DNA from: Sporopachydermia quercuum
Taxonomy: Eukaryota; Ascomycota; Sporopachydermiomycetes; Sporopachydermiales; Sporopachydermiaceae
Direction of reading: 5' to 3'
NCBI GenBank assembly: GCA_001599295.1
Contig: BCGN01000006.1
Span: 868,001-932,000, forward strand
DNA length: 64,000 nucleotides
Position numbers and translations under genes: made by a program. Below are positions 41,772-54,048 of the stretch, in pieces. A model generated the notes under the pieces. It saw nothing but the letters and a program-made list of their open reading frames with translations, was not told the origin of the DNA and ran no database searches. Position 1 is the first letter of the stretch, and each line of letters opens with the position of its first letter.

Positions 41772-44256
41772 ATGTTAGAATCGTCTCCAGAATTATTCCA
41801 TATTCCAACTATAAGAGCTGAGTTGAGAAGTTCGGCTCAAACGCTTACTCAATTGTGTTTATATCAGGGCGCCAAATGGTAAGTATGATCTTCTATTGAA
41901 CGAGAATAATAACAACAATGATAGTAGTAGAATTAATAATAGTATGAGCAAACGTGAAGTCATTAAAAACGATTATATTATAGTCTTGTTGTTTTCTTCA
42001 TTGGGATCAAACTATGATACATTACTTATCTGATCTATGCTTATACAACATTGTGGACTTCGTTCATGTTGATACTAGCTATTGAATATAACCATTACTA
42101 ACTTCCATTACCTAATAGGTCCGCAGAAGCTTTGAATGGTCTAGAGACAATCTCGTCAGAAAATAGTACCAATTTTAGTCTGAAAACCAATCTCTCTGAT
42201 ATTCCTAGTGACCAAAAGCATATCTATAATGAAGAATTCACATTACGGTACTTTCAAAAGGAGACTGAATACAATGAAGCTGACAAAATACTACTAGCAA
42301 AGACATATTTCGACTGTAAGGAGTTCAAAAGAACTCAGCATTTACTACAGAAAGTCAAATCTCCTCGTGGAGTATTCTTACGCTTATATTCCCAATATCT
42401 TGCTGGAGAAAAGAAACGCGAAGAAGACAGTGAAGGTGTATTAGGACTTATGGACAATGTGACAATGAACTCTGAGTTAGGAAAGATTATGGAAAGCATT
42501 GATGATTTCACAGGTGATAAGCCATTGATTGATCCTTTTATTAATTATCTGTAAGTATTTGTTTCACTATTCATGCGCATCATTGATAGAATATGTTGGG
42601 TGTAAGTTTTATGAAGACTATGTTATATTAACCATATGGTGATAATTGTATTTTTGTTGATAATTATGATGAACAGAAAAGGTGTGATTCTGTTAAAGCA
42701 AAAAAATGAAAAAGCAGCTATTCAATGCTTGTTGATATCTGTAAAACAATTCCCATGTAATTGGAGTGCTTGGCAAGAGCTTTTAACATGTGTCGATGAT
42801 TTAGATATGGTGAGTATTTCTGTTGGTGGAGCATGTGAACACTAAAGAAAGGCAAGGAAAGGCAAGGAAAGGAACTGTGTGAGAGCTTCCGGTAGAAGCA
42901 CTAGTTTCATATTGTTATGTGCGTATCTGATGGGACAGTATGGGTACTATACTAAGATATTCTTTGCAAACTATACAAAAATAAGGCATGCTATAATATA
43001 CGGCGCAATTGTTTGTGATACTGTATGATAGTATAATCTGGTGTGCTTATGCTCTCATATCAATCTTCATTGGCTGCTGTATTTCACTCTCATTCTCATC
43101 ACAGTTCTTATTCTCACCCCTATTCCTATACCACACTACGAAGATACTAACTTAACAGATAATTGAACTAAGCAATAAACTACCAAAACATTTCATGTCA
43201 ATCATGTTCGAACTAGTTGCTTATCAAGAAGCATTCTCAAAATCAGATACAATGTTTCGACACTTAACTATGCTTGAATCAACTTTCCCTTCATTCCAAT
43301 TCTTAACTCTCCAAAAGGCTCTTCTAAGCTACCATAATTTAGATTACCCTGAATCAGAGCTTTTCTTCAATGAAATACTATCAAATGATCCTTACCGGTT
43401 AGATGAAATGGACGTCTATTCAAATATTCTCTATGTGATGGAGAAACAATCAAAACTGAGCTATTTAGCTCAAATTGCTTCCAGCACAGATAAATTCCGG
43501 GCAGAGACTTGTTGCATTATTGCCAATTATTATAGTTTGCGTTCCGAGCATGAGAAAGCTATTATGTACTATAGACGAGCTTTAACTATCAACAGAACAT
43601 GTTTAAGCGCCTGGACACTTATGGGACATGAGTTCGTTGAATTGAAAAACTCACATGCTGCTATTGAATCATATAGAAGAGCCGTTGATGCCAACAAGAA
43701 GGATTTCCGAGCATGGTACGGTTTAGGACAAGCTTATGAAGTATTAGATATGCATTATTATTCATTATATTATTATCAACGAGCAGCAGCATTGAAACCA
43801 CTAGATATGAGGATGTGGCAAGCAGTGGCAAATTGTTATGAGAACCTCCAACGTTATGATGAAGCTATCAAAGCTTGTTTAAGAGCTTTACAAGTATCAG
43901 ATTCTGACCCTGTAATGCTACATAAGTTAGGTCTATTATATGATAAACAGGGCTCTAAGAAAGATGCATATAAATATATGAAGAGCTGTTTAGACCAAGA
44001 GGAAGCTGAAGGAGTTACTGATGAGACAGTCAAAGCAAGACTATGGCTTGCTAAATACGAAGCTAAACAACAAAATTGGGAAGCTGTTTTTAATTATGCA
44101 AGTGATTTAGTTCATGGTACTCCAGTATGTATTTATGGTTGTTTATGCTTCAAACTTGTTTAGAACAATAGCAACTAACTGATTGAATAGAATGAACTAG
44201 AAGAAGCTAGAGCGTTATCAAGACAAGCAAGGAGCTCTTTGAATCATTTTAACTAA
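41772..44256 (+). CDS. CDC23: anaphase-promoting complex subunit Cdc23/Apc8 (five exons)
   Basis: Exons: 41772-41878, 42119-42550, 42677-42809, 43159-44124, 44191-44256; 567 residues. Apc8 is a TPR scaffold of the APC/C ubiquitin ligase. Exon 1 encodes MLESSPELFHIPTIRAELRS and ends in the conserved QGAKW, completed by exon 2 (SAEALNGLE). Exon 3 holds LLKQKNEKAAIQCLLISVKQ and NWSAWQELLTC. Exon 4 carries the tandem TPRs (for example AWTLMGHEFVELKNSHAAIE, FRAWYGLGQAYEVLDMHYYS and YYYQRAAALKPLDMRMWQA). Exon 5 ends QARSSLNHFN. Introns of 240, 126, 349 and 66 nt start GTAAGT, GTAAGT, GTGAGT and GTATGT. They end at TAG, CAG, CAG and TAG, mostly after TACTAAC or close variants. Every junction keeps phase. 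PRP8 follows on the same strand. Confidence 0.95.
42845..42870. repeat. short tandem repeat in CDC23 intron 3
   Basis: About two and a half copies of a 10-nt unit, GAAAGGCAAG, within the third intron of CDC23, just after its donor. Purine-rich and possibly length-variable. No function implied. Confidence 0.6.
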
Positions 44257-45272
44257 TTAGAACCTCCTTGATAAAATAATGTCCTAAATTAGTGTAGGAG
44301 AAAGTCATAGAAAGAAAAGAACAGAGAAAGAAACAAGCATCTATCTTTCAAATGTTGAAATGTTCGGGTCATCCTTATAAGTGGTAGAGCAAACAAGAAA
44401 TGCTTTAGTTTAAACTACCATCAACACAATCGATAGTACTAAAGCCAAAAATCAATAAGATCTGTTTACAGGGTAGAAGCAATACCAATTATATGATAAA
44501 AGGTGTACATTAGGTGTCCTTTTTGTTGATGATATAGACCGACAGTCAAAATTCAATCCTGAAATGAATCGATAGATTCATTAAATTGAGGCTCGGTAAA
44601 ACCGGTACCGAAATCAGGAACAAAGCTTATTTTTTTCACTTAGGACTGAACCAAATAAAGACAAGTGTTATCTAGTGAGTTAATAGCGAAAAGCTAAGAA
44701 GAACTAGATATACTCAACTCCAGCGATAACATTTCTAATTCTAACCAAGTCATTAGTATACATATATTAACTTGTATCGAATGATCATATTCATGTGTCC
44801 CTTATTCCCTTATTTCGGACATATTCTTTATCATCTCCGGTAATGACTCCACATCTCATCCTGAAAATCCTCAAAACTCGTAATGGTGATGTTCTTCAAT
44901 GCCTCAAATTACTTCTAAGGCGTAAGATGCATACCGCCAATTTTCCATAATAAAAAAATAAATTACTTCCGTGCTCTTACAACTATTCTAATGAGCAGGC
45001 AATTAGCTATTGTAAGTGTAGTTTCGGAAGCCACAAAACATCCATCCGAAGTATCAGTATTTAATTCGGAACCCACAAACGTCAAGGTTTATTCTGAACC
45101 AGGAAATTTCCCGGATTCATGGGATTTGAGTACCCAACTAATGTGATCAAGAATCAAATTCAGTTCCGATTGTTTACTATACTCATTTCCTATTTAGTCC
45201 CGTTTTTTACCCGATTCAGTTAACTTTTGGAATCAAATTCAGTAATCACTCAGTAATATAGTGTTTTGTGTA
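44257..45272. other. intergenic region CDC23-PRP8
   Basis: About 1 kb with the PRP8 promoter. Two TTCGGAA(G/C)CCACAAA-like direct repeats (about 45026-45039 and 45067-45079) stand out. An ATG followed by GTAAGT at 44991-45017 looks like a short leader exon, but no acceptor gives a matching phase. Confidence 0.4.
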
Positions 45273-48200
45273 ATGCCGAAAAACCCCCCACCTCCACCGC
45301 CTCCAGGGCGGTCCAATAAATCTGTGCCGCCCCCACCAGGTTCAAATCGGCTTGGTGCTCGACCCCCACCACCTCCCGGCGCTAGATCTTTCCCAGCTGG
45401 TGGCCCACCTCCAGTTAAGCCACCAGGACCTTCAAAAGGTCCAAAAGAAGCTCCAGAGGTACGCAAACGGAAACTAGCCGAGAAGAAACGCAAATGGCTC
45501 CTTCATCAGAAATCCCGGTTCGGAACCACAAAAAAGGTCAATCCATCCCGAATTCACCCCCAGAAAGCCGATATGCCACCCGAACACCTCCGGAAAATCA
45601 TCCGAGATCACGCCGACATGTCGGCTCGGAAATTTGCTGCCGATAAGCGCTCATATCTCGGAGCCCTGAAATACATGCCCCACGCAGTACTAAAATTACT
45701 AGAAAATATGCCCCAACCGTGGGAAAGTATGCGGGAAGTTAGAGTTTTGTACCATATTTCGGGAGCCATTACGTTTGTAAATGAAATTCCCCGAGTAATT
45801 CCTCCCGTTTATACCGCCCAATGGGCTACAATATGGTTAGCAATGCGGCGAGAGAAGCGGGACCGTCGGCATTTCAAACGGATGAGGTTCCCNCCGTTTG
45901 ATGATGAGGAACCTCCAATTTTGTGGTCGGATAANATTCAGGATGTGGAATTACCGGAAGCGGTAGAGTTAGAGCTCAACGAGGAAGAAGACTTGTCTAT
46001 TTTGGACTGGTTTTATGATCATCAGCCGCTTAGAGATGATCCCACGCACATTTTAGGCAGTAGTTACCGGAAATGGAAGCTGGAGTTGCCAGAAATGGCG
46101 AATCTGTACCGATTGGCTACTCCGCTTTTAACCGAGGGCAATAATCCCAACGCGGGGTATTTATTTGACAAAAAGGCCTTTTTCACGGCTAAGGCACTCA
46201 ATTTGGCAATCCCAGGCGGACCGAAATTCGAACCCTTGTACAAAGACGTCAATTCCGAAGACGAGGATTTTACTGAGTTCAATTCAATCGATCGGATCAT
46301 CTTCCGAATCCCCATGCGGACCGAGTACAGGGTCGCTTTCCCCTTTCTGTACAATTCATTGGCTCGATCAGTAGAAATTGCTGCTTACCATCATCCGGAT
46401 AACCTATTTATCCGAACAGACGACCCGGATCTCCCTGCTTTCCATTTCGACCCGCAGTTTAACCCGATTTCAGGTCGGAAAGTGCTCACTTCGGGCCCAG
46501 AAGCCGAGCTGACGGAAACAGCTGAGGAATTCACTCTTCCTGACGGATTCACCCCACTTTTATCCGACCAAAATTTAACTCCCGAGCATACAAATTCAGC
46601 CATTTCCTTGCTGCATGCCCCACATCCGTTTAACCGAAGAACGGGCAACACATGCCGAGCTCAAGACGTACCCCTCATTAAGAACTTCTATCTTGAGCCT
46701 TGCCCGGGCGGAAACCCCGCCAAAGTCCGCGTTTCATACCAAAAACTCCTCAAAACGTACGTTTTAACTGCCCTTCATAGTCAGGATCCCGCCAACTACC
46801 CCGCCTCCAAAACAAACCTTATTCGGTCCCTTCGGCAAACAAAGTTCTTCCAGCAAACATCGATTGACTGGCTAGAAGCCGGCTTACAAATATGCCGCCA
46901 AGGGTTCAACATGTTGAACTTGCTAATTCACCGAAAAGGGTTAGTTTATCTCCATTTGGACTTCAACTTTAATCTTAAACCGACTAAAACCTTAACTACA
47001 AAAGAGCGGAAACGATCCCGTTTCGGAAACGCATTTCATCTTATGCGGGAGATTCTCAAGACTATTAAGCTTTTAGTAGACGCGCAAGTTCAATACCGAT
47101 TAGGAAATATAGACGCGTTCCAACTGGCAGACGGAATTTACTATATTTTTAACCACTTAGGACAATTGACTGGCATTTACCGGTACAAATATAAAGTTAT
47201 GCATCAAATCCGAGCCTGTAAAGATCTGAAACATGTGATTTATTACAAATTCAACCGAGGCATCGGCAAAGGTCCGGGCTGCGGCTTTTGGCAACCGGCT
47301 TGGCGCATTTGGATCTTTTTTCTCCGGGGTATTCTTCCCCTTTTGGAAAGATGGCTCGGCAACTTATTGGCCCGGCAATTCGAAGGCCGCCATTCAAATA
47401 CCGTGGCGAAAACTATCACAAAACAAAGAGTCGACTCCTATTACGATTTAGAGCTAAGAGCCGCGGTTCTTAACGACATCTTAGACTCAATACCCGAGGG
47501 TATTCGTCAGAATAAGGCTAAAACGATTCTCCAGCATTTATCCGAAGCTTGGCGGTGTTGGAAAGCCAATATTCCTTGGAAAGTTCCGGGATTACCCGCN
47601 GCTATAGAGAAAATCATCCTTCGGTACGTTAAGGCTAAAGCCGACGGGTGGATTTCTGTGGCGCATTATAACCGAGATCGGATTAAGCGCGGAGCCACAG
47701 TGGACAAAACCGTGGCTAAGAAGAATTTGGGCCGGTTGACGCGGCTGTGGCTGAAAGCGGAACAAGAGCGCCAGCAAGGTTTCCTTAAAGATGGGCCATT
47801 TGTGACTTCGGAAGAGGCCGTGGGCATTTATTCCCAAATGGTGCAATGGCTTGAATCTCGGAACTTTAATCCTATCCCGTTCCCTCCTCTTAGTTACAAG
47901 CACGACACGAAATTACTTGTTTTGGCCTTGGAGGCGCTTAAAGAGTCGTACTCGGCAAAAGCTCGGCTTAATTCCTCGGAACGGGAAGAATTAGCGCTTA
48001 TCGAAGCCGCCTACGACAACCCGCATGAATGTTTAGCGCGGGTGAAACGGTTTTTGCTCACCCAGCGGGTATTCAAAGAGGTTTCTGTGGATATGATGGA
48101 CCATTATTCGCATATTAACCCGGTTTATTCTGTTGATCCGTTAGAAAAGATCACAGACGCGTATTTAGATCAGTATTTGTGGTATGAAGGGGAGAAGCGG

Positions 48201-51200
48201 AGTTTATTTCCCAATTGGGTCAAGCCTTCCGATGGCGAAATTGCCCCACTTTTGGTGTACAAATGGTGCCAGAGCATTAACGGGCTGAATAACGTTTGGA
48301 GCAATGAAGGAGGGGCATGTGGGGTAATGGTACAAACCGAATTAAGCAAATTAACCGAGAAAATCGACTTTACTCTCCTAAATAGGCTTTTGCGGCTAAT
48401 CATGGACCCTAATTTAGCAGATTACATTACTGCTAAAAACAATATTGCCCTCTCGTACAAGGACATGAACCATATTAACCAATACGGATTGATCCGAGGT
48501 TTACAGTTTGCCGGATTTGTATGGCAATTTTACGGTTTATCCGTCGATTTGATGCTTTTGGGACCTATCCGAGCCGCAGAAATAGCCGGGTTACCGGATG
48601 ATCCTAATGGATTTGCCGAGTTTAAATCCCTGGAAACCGAAACTGGACATCCAATTCGGTTATATACCCGGTATTTGGATAAAATTCACTTGTTTTTAAA
48701 GTTCGATTCGGAAGAAGAATGCCGAGAGCTTATTCAACGGTACCTTGCCGAAAATCCCGACCCGAACGGGTCCAATATCCTTGGCTATAACAACAAGAAG
48801 TGCTGGCCTCGGGATTCGCGGATGCGGCTTATCCGAAATGACGTGAATCTCGGAAGAGCCGTGTTTTGGCAGCTGAAAAACCGGTTGCCGAGGTCGGTTA
48901 CCTCACTGGAATGGGAAGATTCGCTCGTTTCTGTGTATTCAGCCGAAAATCCTAACTTAATTTTCTCCATGCTCGGTTTCGAAGTCCGGATTTTGCCCAG
49001 AAGCCGAGAATTANCCGCTTCCTCGGCTAAAGAAGGCGTTTGGGACTTAATACACCCAGAAACTAAAGCTAAAACAGCATCGGCTTATCTTAAAGTGTCA
49101 CAAACAGAAATCGATCAATTCAGCAACCGCATCCGGCAAATCTTAATGTCGTCCGGGTCCACCACGTTTACAAAAATCGCTAATAAGTGGAATACGGCAC
49201 TTATTGCTCTGCTTACGTATTACCGAGAAGCCGCTATTTCGACCGAAACCTTATTGGACGCGCTTGTTAAAGCCGAAACCAAAATTCAAACCCGAGTGAA
49301 AATGGGTCTGAATTCTAAAATGCCATCCCGGTTTCCCCCGGCCGTGTTCTACACGCCTAAAGAACTCGGAGGCCTTGGCATGCTTTCCGCGTCTCATGTG
49401 CTAATTCCGGCTTCTGATCTCCGATGGTCCAAGCAAACCGACACCGGAATCACCCATTTCCGATCGGGAATGTCTCATGAGGATGATAAAGTTATCCCCA
49501 CTTTGTTCCGGTACATCCCGAGCTGGGAATCTGAATTCCGAGACTCCCAGAGAGTTTGGGCCGAATATGCCATAAAAAGGGCCGAAGCGGCCCAGGAAAA
49601 CCGAAGATTGGCTTTAGAGGATCTTGAAGATTCCTGGGACCGAGGAATTCCTCGGATTAATACTTTATTCCAGAAAGATCGCCATACCCTCGCTTATGAT
49701 AAAGGCCACCGGATCCGAACCGTGCTGAAACAGTATACATTGCCGCGGGTAAATCCGTTCTGGTGGACCTCGGCTCGGCATGATGGAAAACTGTGGAACC
49801 TTAATTCATACCGAACGGACATTATTCAAGCTTTAGGCGGAATTGAAACCATTTTAGAACACACTTTATTTAAAGGTACCGGATTCGGGTCATGGGAAGG
49901 CCTATTTTGGGAAAAAGCTTCCGGGTTTGAGGACAGTTTACAGTTTAAAAAGCTTACAAACGCTCAACGATCGGGACTGTCCCAAATCCCAAATAGAAGA
50001 TTCACCCTGTGGTGGTCTCCTACAATTAACCGAGCTAACGTTTATATCGGCTTTTTGGTCCAATTGGACCTAACGGGTATTTTCCTGCACGGAAAGATTC
50101 CTACGCTCAAAATCTCCCTAATTCAGATATTCCGGGCCCATTTATGGCAAAAGATCCATGAAAACGTGGTTTACGATTTGTGTCAAGTGCTGGATGGGGA
50201 AATTGAAGCGCTAGAAGTGGAAAGCGTAGAGAAAGCAGCAATTCATCCGAGAAAGTCGTATAAAATGAATTCTTCCTGTGCCGATATAGTGATTTTGCCA
50301 CGGTTCCGCTGGCCCGTGAACGGCAAACCTAGTTTATTGTATGACGAGGAAACCGGAAACGATGGGTCCGTGGCGATTTCGGAAAAGATGTGGATAGACG
50401 TTCAGCTAAGGTACGGAGATTATGACTCCCACGACATTTCTCGGTACATCCGAGCCAAATTCCTCGACTATACATCTGACCCAAGCTCAATATATCCGAG
50501 CGGAACCGGAGTTATGGTTGGAATAGATTTAGCGTATAACATCCATGATGCATTCGGTAATTGGATCCCCGGTTTAAAACCGTTGATGAGAGAGGCAATG
50601 AAAAGTATAATGCGGAACAATCCGTCTTTGTACGTTCTTCGGGAGCGGATCCGCAAAGGACTTCAATTGTATCAATCTCAACCCCAGGAGGCGTTCCTAA
50701 ATGCCCAAAACTATCAGGAATTGTTCAATTCGGACATTCAACTGTTCATTGATGACACAAATGTTTACCGAGTTACAGTACACAAAACTTATGAAGGAAA
50801 TTTGACCACAAAACCTATAAACGGAGCCATATTCATATTTAATCCCAAATCGGGTCAATTGTTCCTCAAAATAGTCCACAGTTCCGTCTGGGCGGGCCAA
50901 AAACGGCTGGGCCAGCTGGCAAAATGGAAAACCGCGGAAGAAGTTGCCGCATTAGTCCGGTCTCTGCCTAAAGAGGAACAACCTAAACAGCTGATTGTTA
51001 CCCGAAAGGGAATGCTAGACCCTCTCGAAGTTCACATGCTTGACTTCCCCAATATAAGCATCAGACCCTCAGAATTACAGTTGCCGTTTCAAGCGGCAAT
51101 GAAACTGGAAAAGATCCAGGAGCTAATTTTAACCGCCACGGAACCTAAAATGGTGCTCTTGAACCTGTTCGACGACTGGCTAAATACAGTTTCTGCTTAT

Positions 51201-52469
51201 ACTGCATTTTCCCGGCTTCTATTGATCCTCCGGGCGCTGCATGTGAATGCGGAGAAGGCTAAGTTGATCCTTCGGCCCGAGAAGTCGGTAATCACAGAAG
51301 AAAATCACATGTGGCCGTCATTCTCGGATGAGGAATGGATGCGGGTGGAAGTTTCCCTTCGGGACATGATTTTATACGATTACGGCAAGAAAAACAATGT
51401 GAATGTGGCGTCATTAACCCAGAATGAGATCCGGGATTTGATTTTAGGCCAGGAGATCCGAGCTCCATCAGCTAAACGGCAGGAACTAGCCGAGGAAGCT
51501 GGAAACGGCACCGGAAACGGCACCGGAAACGGAAATATATCTGACGTGGGACAAATCTCGGCTATTAAGACTAAAGGAGTCAACGTACACGGAGAAGAAG
51601 TGATTACGTATACAACATCTAACTATGGACAGCAAACATTTGCATCTAAAAACGAATGGAGAAACCGAGCGATCTCGGCAACAAGTTTACATCTAAGGGC
51701 TAAGAATATATTTGTTCCGAAAGATTCCGAAATTGACCCGGAGACNTTTACGTACATCTTGCCTAAAAACATCCTTAAGCGGTTTATACAGATTGGAGAC
51801 CTTCGGGTCCAAATAGCCGCGTTTATATTTGGGGTTTCCGTTAAAGAGAATCCTCGGATTAAGGAGATCCGAGCCGCGGTCTTAGTACCTCAATTGGGAA
51901 ATAACGTTTCGGTAAAATTCCCTAATTTAACCCCCGAAGATGACTCATTACTTGCCGGATTAGAACCATTAGGCTTGATGCACACGGATGGGGTAGAAAA
52001 TGGGGAAATATTGCCTAATGAGGTAATCATGATGGGTAAACTGAATTCCCAAAACGACAAAGTATACACAAATAACTCGCTTGTATTACCCGTTGCTTTC
52101 ACCCCCGGTTCCATTACCATTTCAGGCTATTCAGTTACGGAATCTGGACTAGAATGGGGCAAAAACAACCAAAATACCCCACTTATCAATCCTGAAACAG
52201 GAACTATTCCCGGTTTTGATCCCGAATTCGGTAAACCCTGCCAAATCTTATTATCCGATAGAATTAAAGGCTTTTTCTTAGTCCCCAAAACCGGTATTTG
52301 GAACTACTCATTTTTAGCCGCGGCTTGGACACCCAATATAGAATACAGTCTGAAATTAGACACTCCATTGCCTTTCTATCACCAATTGCATAGACCTACG
52401 CATTTTATTGCGTTTAATAACTTGGAAGATAATGAAGCTGAAGTTGAAAAGGAGAATTATTTCGCTTGA
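45273..52469 (+). CDS. PRP8: core spliceosome factor Prp8
   Basis: Encodes 2398 residues (2413 in S. cerevisiae) from ATG 45273; an upstream GTG at 45261 is ignored. Prp8 is the U5 snRNP scaffold that cradles the spliceosome active site. After a Pro/Gly-rich N-terminus (1-65) come PRO8NT ([20 protein letters not shown]), PROCN ([20 protein letters not shown]), and the reverse-transcriptase-like core with LYKD-type segment [15 protein letters not shown]. Then follow the linker and endonuclease-like domains ([40 protein letters not shown]), the RNase H-like domain ([40 protein letters not shown]) and the C-terminal Jab1/MPN domain. Codon use is clearly richer in G+C, with many CGG arginines, than in neighbouring genes. 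CTG encodes Leu in RLWLKAEQ. Five ambiguous bases; no frame damage. Confidence 0.99.
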   Translation: MPKNPPPPPPPGRSNKSVPPPPGSNRLGARPPPPPGARSFPAGGPPPVKPPGPSKGPKEAPEVRKRKLAEKKRKWLLHQKSRFGTTKKVNPSRIHPQKADMPPEHLRKIIRDHADMSARKFAADKRSYLGALKYMPHAVLKLLENMPQPWESMREVRVLYHISGAITFVNEIPRVIPPVYTAQWATIWLAMRREKRDRRHFKRMRFXPFDDEEPPILWSDXIQDVELPEAVELELNEEEDLSILDWFYDHQPLRDDPTHILGSSYRKWKLELPEMANLYRLATPLLTEGNNPNAGYLFDKKAFFTAKALNLAIPGGPKFEPLYKDVNSEDEDFTEFNSIDRIIFRIPMRTEYRVAFPFLYNSLARSVEIAAYHHPDNLFIRTDDPDLPAFHFDPQFNPISGRKVLTSGPEAELTETAEEFTLPDGFTPLLSDQNLTPEHTNSAISLLHAPHPFNRRTGNTCRAQDVPLIKNFYLEPCPGGNPAKVRVSYQKLLKTYVLTALHSQDPANYPASKTNLIRSLRQTKFFQQTSIDWLEAGLQICRQGFNMLNLLIHRKGLVYLHLDFNFNLKPTKTLTTKERKRSRFGNAFHLMREILKTIKLLVDAQVQYRLGNIDAFQLADGIYYIFNHLGQLTGIYRYKYKVMHQIRACKDLKHVIYYKFNRGIGKGPGCGFWQPAWRIWIFFLRGILPLLERWLGNLLARQFEGRHSNTVAKTITKQRVDSYYDLELRAAVLNDILDSIPEGIRQNKAKTILQHLSEAWRCWKANIPWKVPGLPXAIEKIILRYVKAKADGWISVAHYNRDRIKRGATVDKTVAKKNLGRLTRLWLKAEQERQQGFLKDGPFVTSEEAVGIYSQMVQWLESRNFNPIPFPPLSYKHDTKLLVLALEALKESYSAKARLNSSEREELALIEAAYDNPHECLARVKRFLLTQRVFKEVSVDMMDHYSHINPVYSVDPLEKITDAYLDQYLWYEGEKRSLFPNWVKPSDGEIAPLLVYKWCQSINGLNNVWSNEGGACGVMVQTELSKLTEKIDFTLLNRLLRLIMDPNLADYITAKNNIALSYKDMNHINQYGLIRGLQFAGFVWQFYGLSVDLMLLGPIRAAEIAGLPDDPNGFAEFKSLETETGHPIRLYTRYLDKIHLFLKFDSEEECRELIQRYLAENPDPNGSNILGYNNKKCWPRDSRMRLIRNDVNLGRAVFWQLKNRLPRSVTSLEWEDSLVSVYSAENPNLIFSMLGFEVRILPRSRELXASSAKEGVWDLIHPETKAKTASAYLKVSQTEIDQFSNRIRQILMSSGSTTFTKIANKWNTALIALLTYYREAAISTETLLDALVKAETKIQTRVKMGLNSKMPSRFPPAVFYTPKELGGLGMLSASHVLIPASDLRWSKQTDTGITHFRSGMSHEDDKVIPTLFRYIPSWESEFRDSQRVWAEYAIKRAEAAQENRRLALEDLEDSWDRGIPRINTLFQKDRHTLAYDKGHRIRTVLKQYTLPRVNPFWWTSARHDGKLWNLNSYRTDIIQALGGIETILEHTLFKGTGFGSWEGLFWEKASGFEDSLQFKKLTNAQRSGLSQIPNRRFTLWWSPTINRANVYIGFLVQLDLTGIFLHGKIPTLKISLIQIFRAHLWQKIHENVVYDLCQVLDGEIEALEVESVEKAAIHPRKSYKMNSSCADIVILPRFRWPVNGKPSLLYDEETGNDGSVAISEKMWIDVQLRYGDYDSHDISRYIRAKFLDYTSDPSSIYPSGTGVMVGIDLAYNIHDAFGNWIPGLKPLMREAMKSIMRNNPSLYVLRERIRKGLQLYQSQPQEAFLNAQNYQELFNSDIQLFIDDTNVYRVTVHKTYEGNLTTKPINGAIFIFNPKSGQLFLKIVHSSVWAGQKRLGQLAKWKTAEEVAALVRSLPKEEQPKQLIVTRKGMLDPLEVHMLDFPNISIRPSELQLPFQAAMKLEKIQELILTATEPKMVLLNLFDDWLNTVSAYTAFSRLLLILRALHVNAEKAKLILRPEKSVITEENHMWPSFSDEEWMRVEVSLRDMILYDYGKKNNVNVASLTQNEIRDLILGQEIRAPSAKRQELAEEAGNGTGNGTGNGNISDVGQISAIKTKGVNVHGEEVITYTTSNYGQQTFASKNEWRNRAISATSLHLRAKNIFVPKDSEIDPEXFTYILPKNILKRFIQIGDLRVQIAAFIFGVSVKENPRIKEIRAAVLVPQLGNNVSVKFPNLTPEDDSLLAGLEPLGLMHTDGVENGEILPNEVIMMGKLNSQNDKVYTNNSLVLPVAFTPGSITISGYSVTESGLEWGKNNQNTPLINPETGTIPGFDPEFGKPCQILLSDRIKGFFLVPKTGIWNYSFLAAAWTPNIEYSLKLDTPLPFYHQLHRPTHFIAFNNLEDNEAEVEKENYFA
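51501..51536 (+). repeat. 12-nt tandem repeat in PRP8 linker
   Basis: Two exact copies of GGAAACGGCACC and a third partial copy encode GNGTGNGTGNGN. It falls in the flexible linker between the RNase H-like and Jab1/MPN domains, where length varies among species. Confidence 0.85.
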
Positions 52470-54048
52470 TTCAGCGAATAAGAGAGGTTATTTTTAGTTA
52501 TGCGGTAGATGTACAGGGAACCTCGGAATAGAAAATACGGGATTGAAAAGAATGTCGTAAAAGAACGGAATGGAGCGGAACTTAACAGTCAGATCTGAGA
52601 TTGTATACAGATTGGTACTTCGGGTTATTTTGATACAGCACAGAAAGTATCGGGATTGTGGGATCATTTAGAAACTTAATATAGTAAATGGAATAATCTA
52701 AGATTTGTAATTGCCTTCGTATCATAGTTTTATTGTAATATTTGCGTGAACTAGCATAACGTATGCAACTTGGTGAATGCTAGTATTGAAATTTGGGACA
52801 TGGTAGGAGTATATGCATGAATAATGCATTGAGATGTATTATTTGGAAGTTGTGCATACTATTGATTAGGACTGCATATAGACTACATTTGCAACTCGGC
52901 ATATAACCACATGACCCATGTTTGTTGTTAATGAAAGCAACCAGTTTTTAAATGTTTTCACAGTTTTGAATAAAAATCTGAACTCAATAGCGGAGTTTTC
53001 ACCCCAGTTTTATAGTGAAAATAACAAGTATTCTACTTCTACTAATCACCGATAGTTGCACCCATAAAAATCATTAAAGTTTGAACACCTTGCATAATTA
53101 TACAGTAAAATCTCAACTTTATTCATGCTCCTTTCAAATGTCATGTGCTGTGTTCTTTATACATACTATATTGTATGATAGAAGTAAAAACTTAACTACG
53201 GTGAAAAGGTGTGTTTTAAGAAGGGATAATGATCTTGCTTTTTATTTATGTCCTTTCTTGTTAATAAAACAGTGTAACATACAACGAACTTCGATGACGT
53301 GCTGAATAAAGTTTGATGATTCAATGCAATAAATATGCAGATCAAACCTTTTTCAAACCTTTTAGAATTGCCGGTTCTAAAATGTTAAGTATGCTAATTC
53401 ATTGAAATGACAGCCTGAACAGATTGTTATCGTATAATAATTCTGTTTGTTCTTAGTGAGGTTTTGATTACTGTTAACATTGAAATGAACGATGAAGTAA
53501 CTGCTAAAATCTACTTATACGAATAACATAAACAGTGTACGTATATTTCTTTCCAGACATTCCTATTTAAAGTTACAGATTTTTGCGTAGATCTGTCCTG
53601 AGATGCATAGTTTTATATCACTTAACTGATTATTTACTATGTACTGGTACTTGCTCAAATAACTCATTGAATGACGAGAAATCAGTCGACTGTTTAGTAG
53701 TAGAAGTAACTATACTGTACACATAATTTGTATTATTTTTTAGTTATTTCAACCTTTATTTAATGATTTTTAAGGCTCACTATTTAATTTTCATTTCCTG
53801 CACATTTTCTGCACTGACTCCAACTTAAATATTTATTTACATGTATAGCTCATACGGCTTTTTACCATTTTTTTCTTACTTTTTTTTGTACTTTTCTTGT
53901 CCTATTCAATTTCTTTTAATCCCGTAAAAAGAGAAACAGCAGAAGTAAATGGAAAATAATAACCGAGATTTATTCAACCCGGGGAAGAACACCGGTTCTT
54001 GTAGTGTTCATCACTTGACTCGACTATCCGTTTTGGTAGAATATTAGC
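52470..54048. other. intergenic region PRP8 to RED1-like gene
   Basis: About 1.6 kb. It contains a perfect 8-bp inverted repeat, TTTTAGAA/TTCTAAAA (53360-53367, 53375-53382), preceded by a CAAACCTTTT duplication, and a T-rich tract near 53860-53920 before the next gene. No supported gene. Confidence 0.4.

Noticed and set aside
44991-45017. ATG-AGC-AGG-CAA-TTA-GCT-ATT followed by GTAAGT, a possible first exon of PRP8
   Set aside because: No acceptor before the PRP8 ATG gives a matching phase without a stop, and the PRP8 N-terminus from 45273 already looks complete.
45239-45493. Gly-rich ORF on the strand opposite the PRP8 start
   Set aside because: It is the antisense of the Pro-rich Prp8 N-terminus (CCN codons read as NGG).
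45273-52469. Horizontal acquisition of PRP8 suggested by its base composition
   Set aside because: The sequence follows the yeast Prp8 pattern closely and sits in conserved THP2-CDC23-PRP8 synteny; composition alone is not evidence of transfer.
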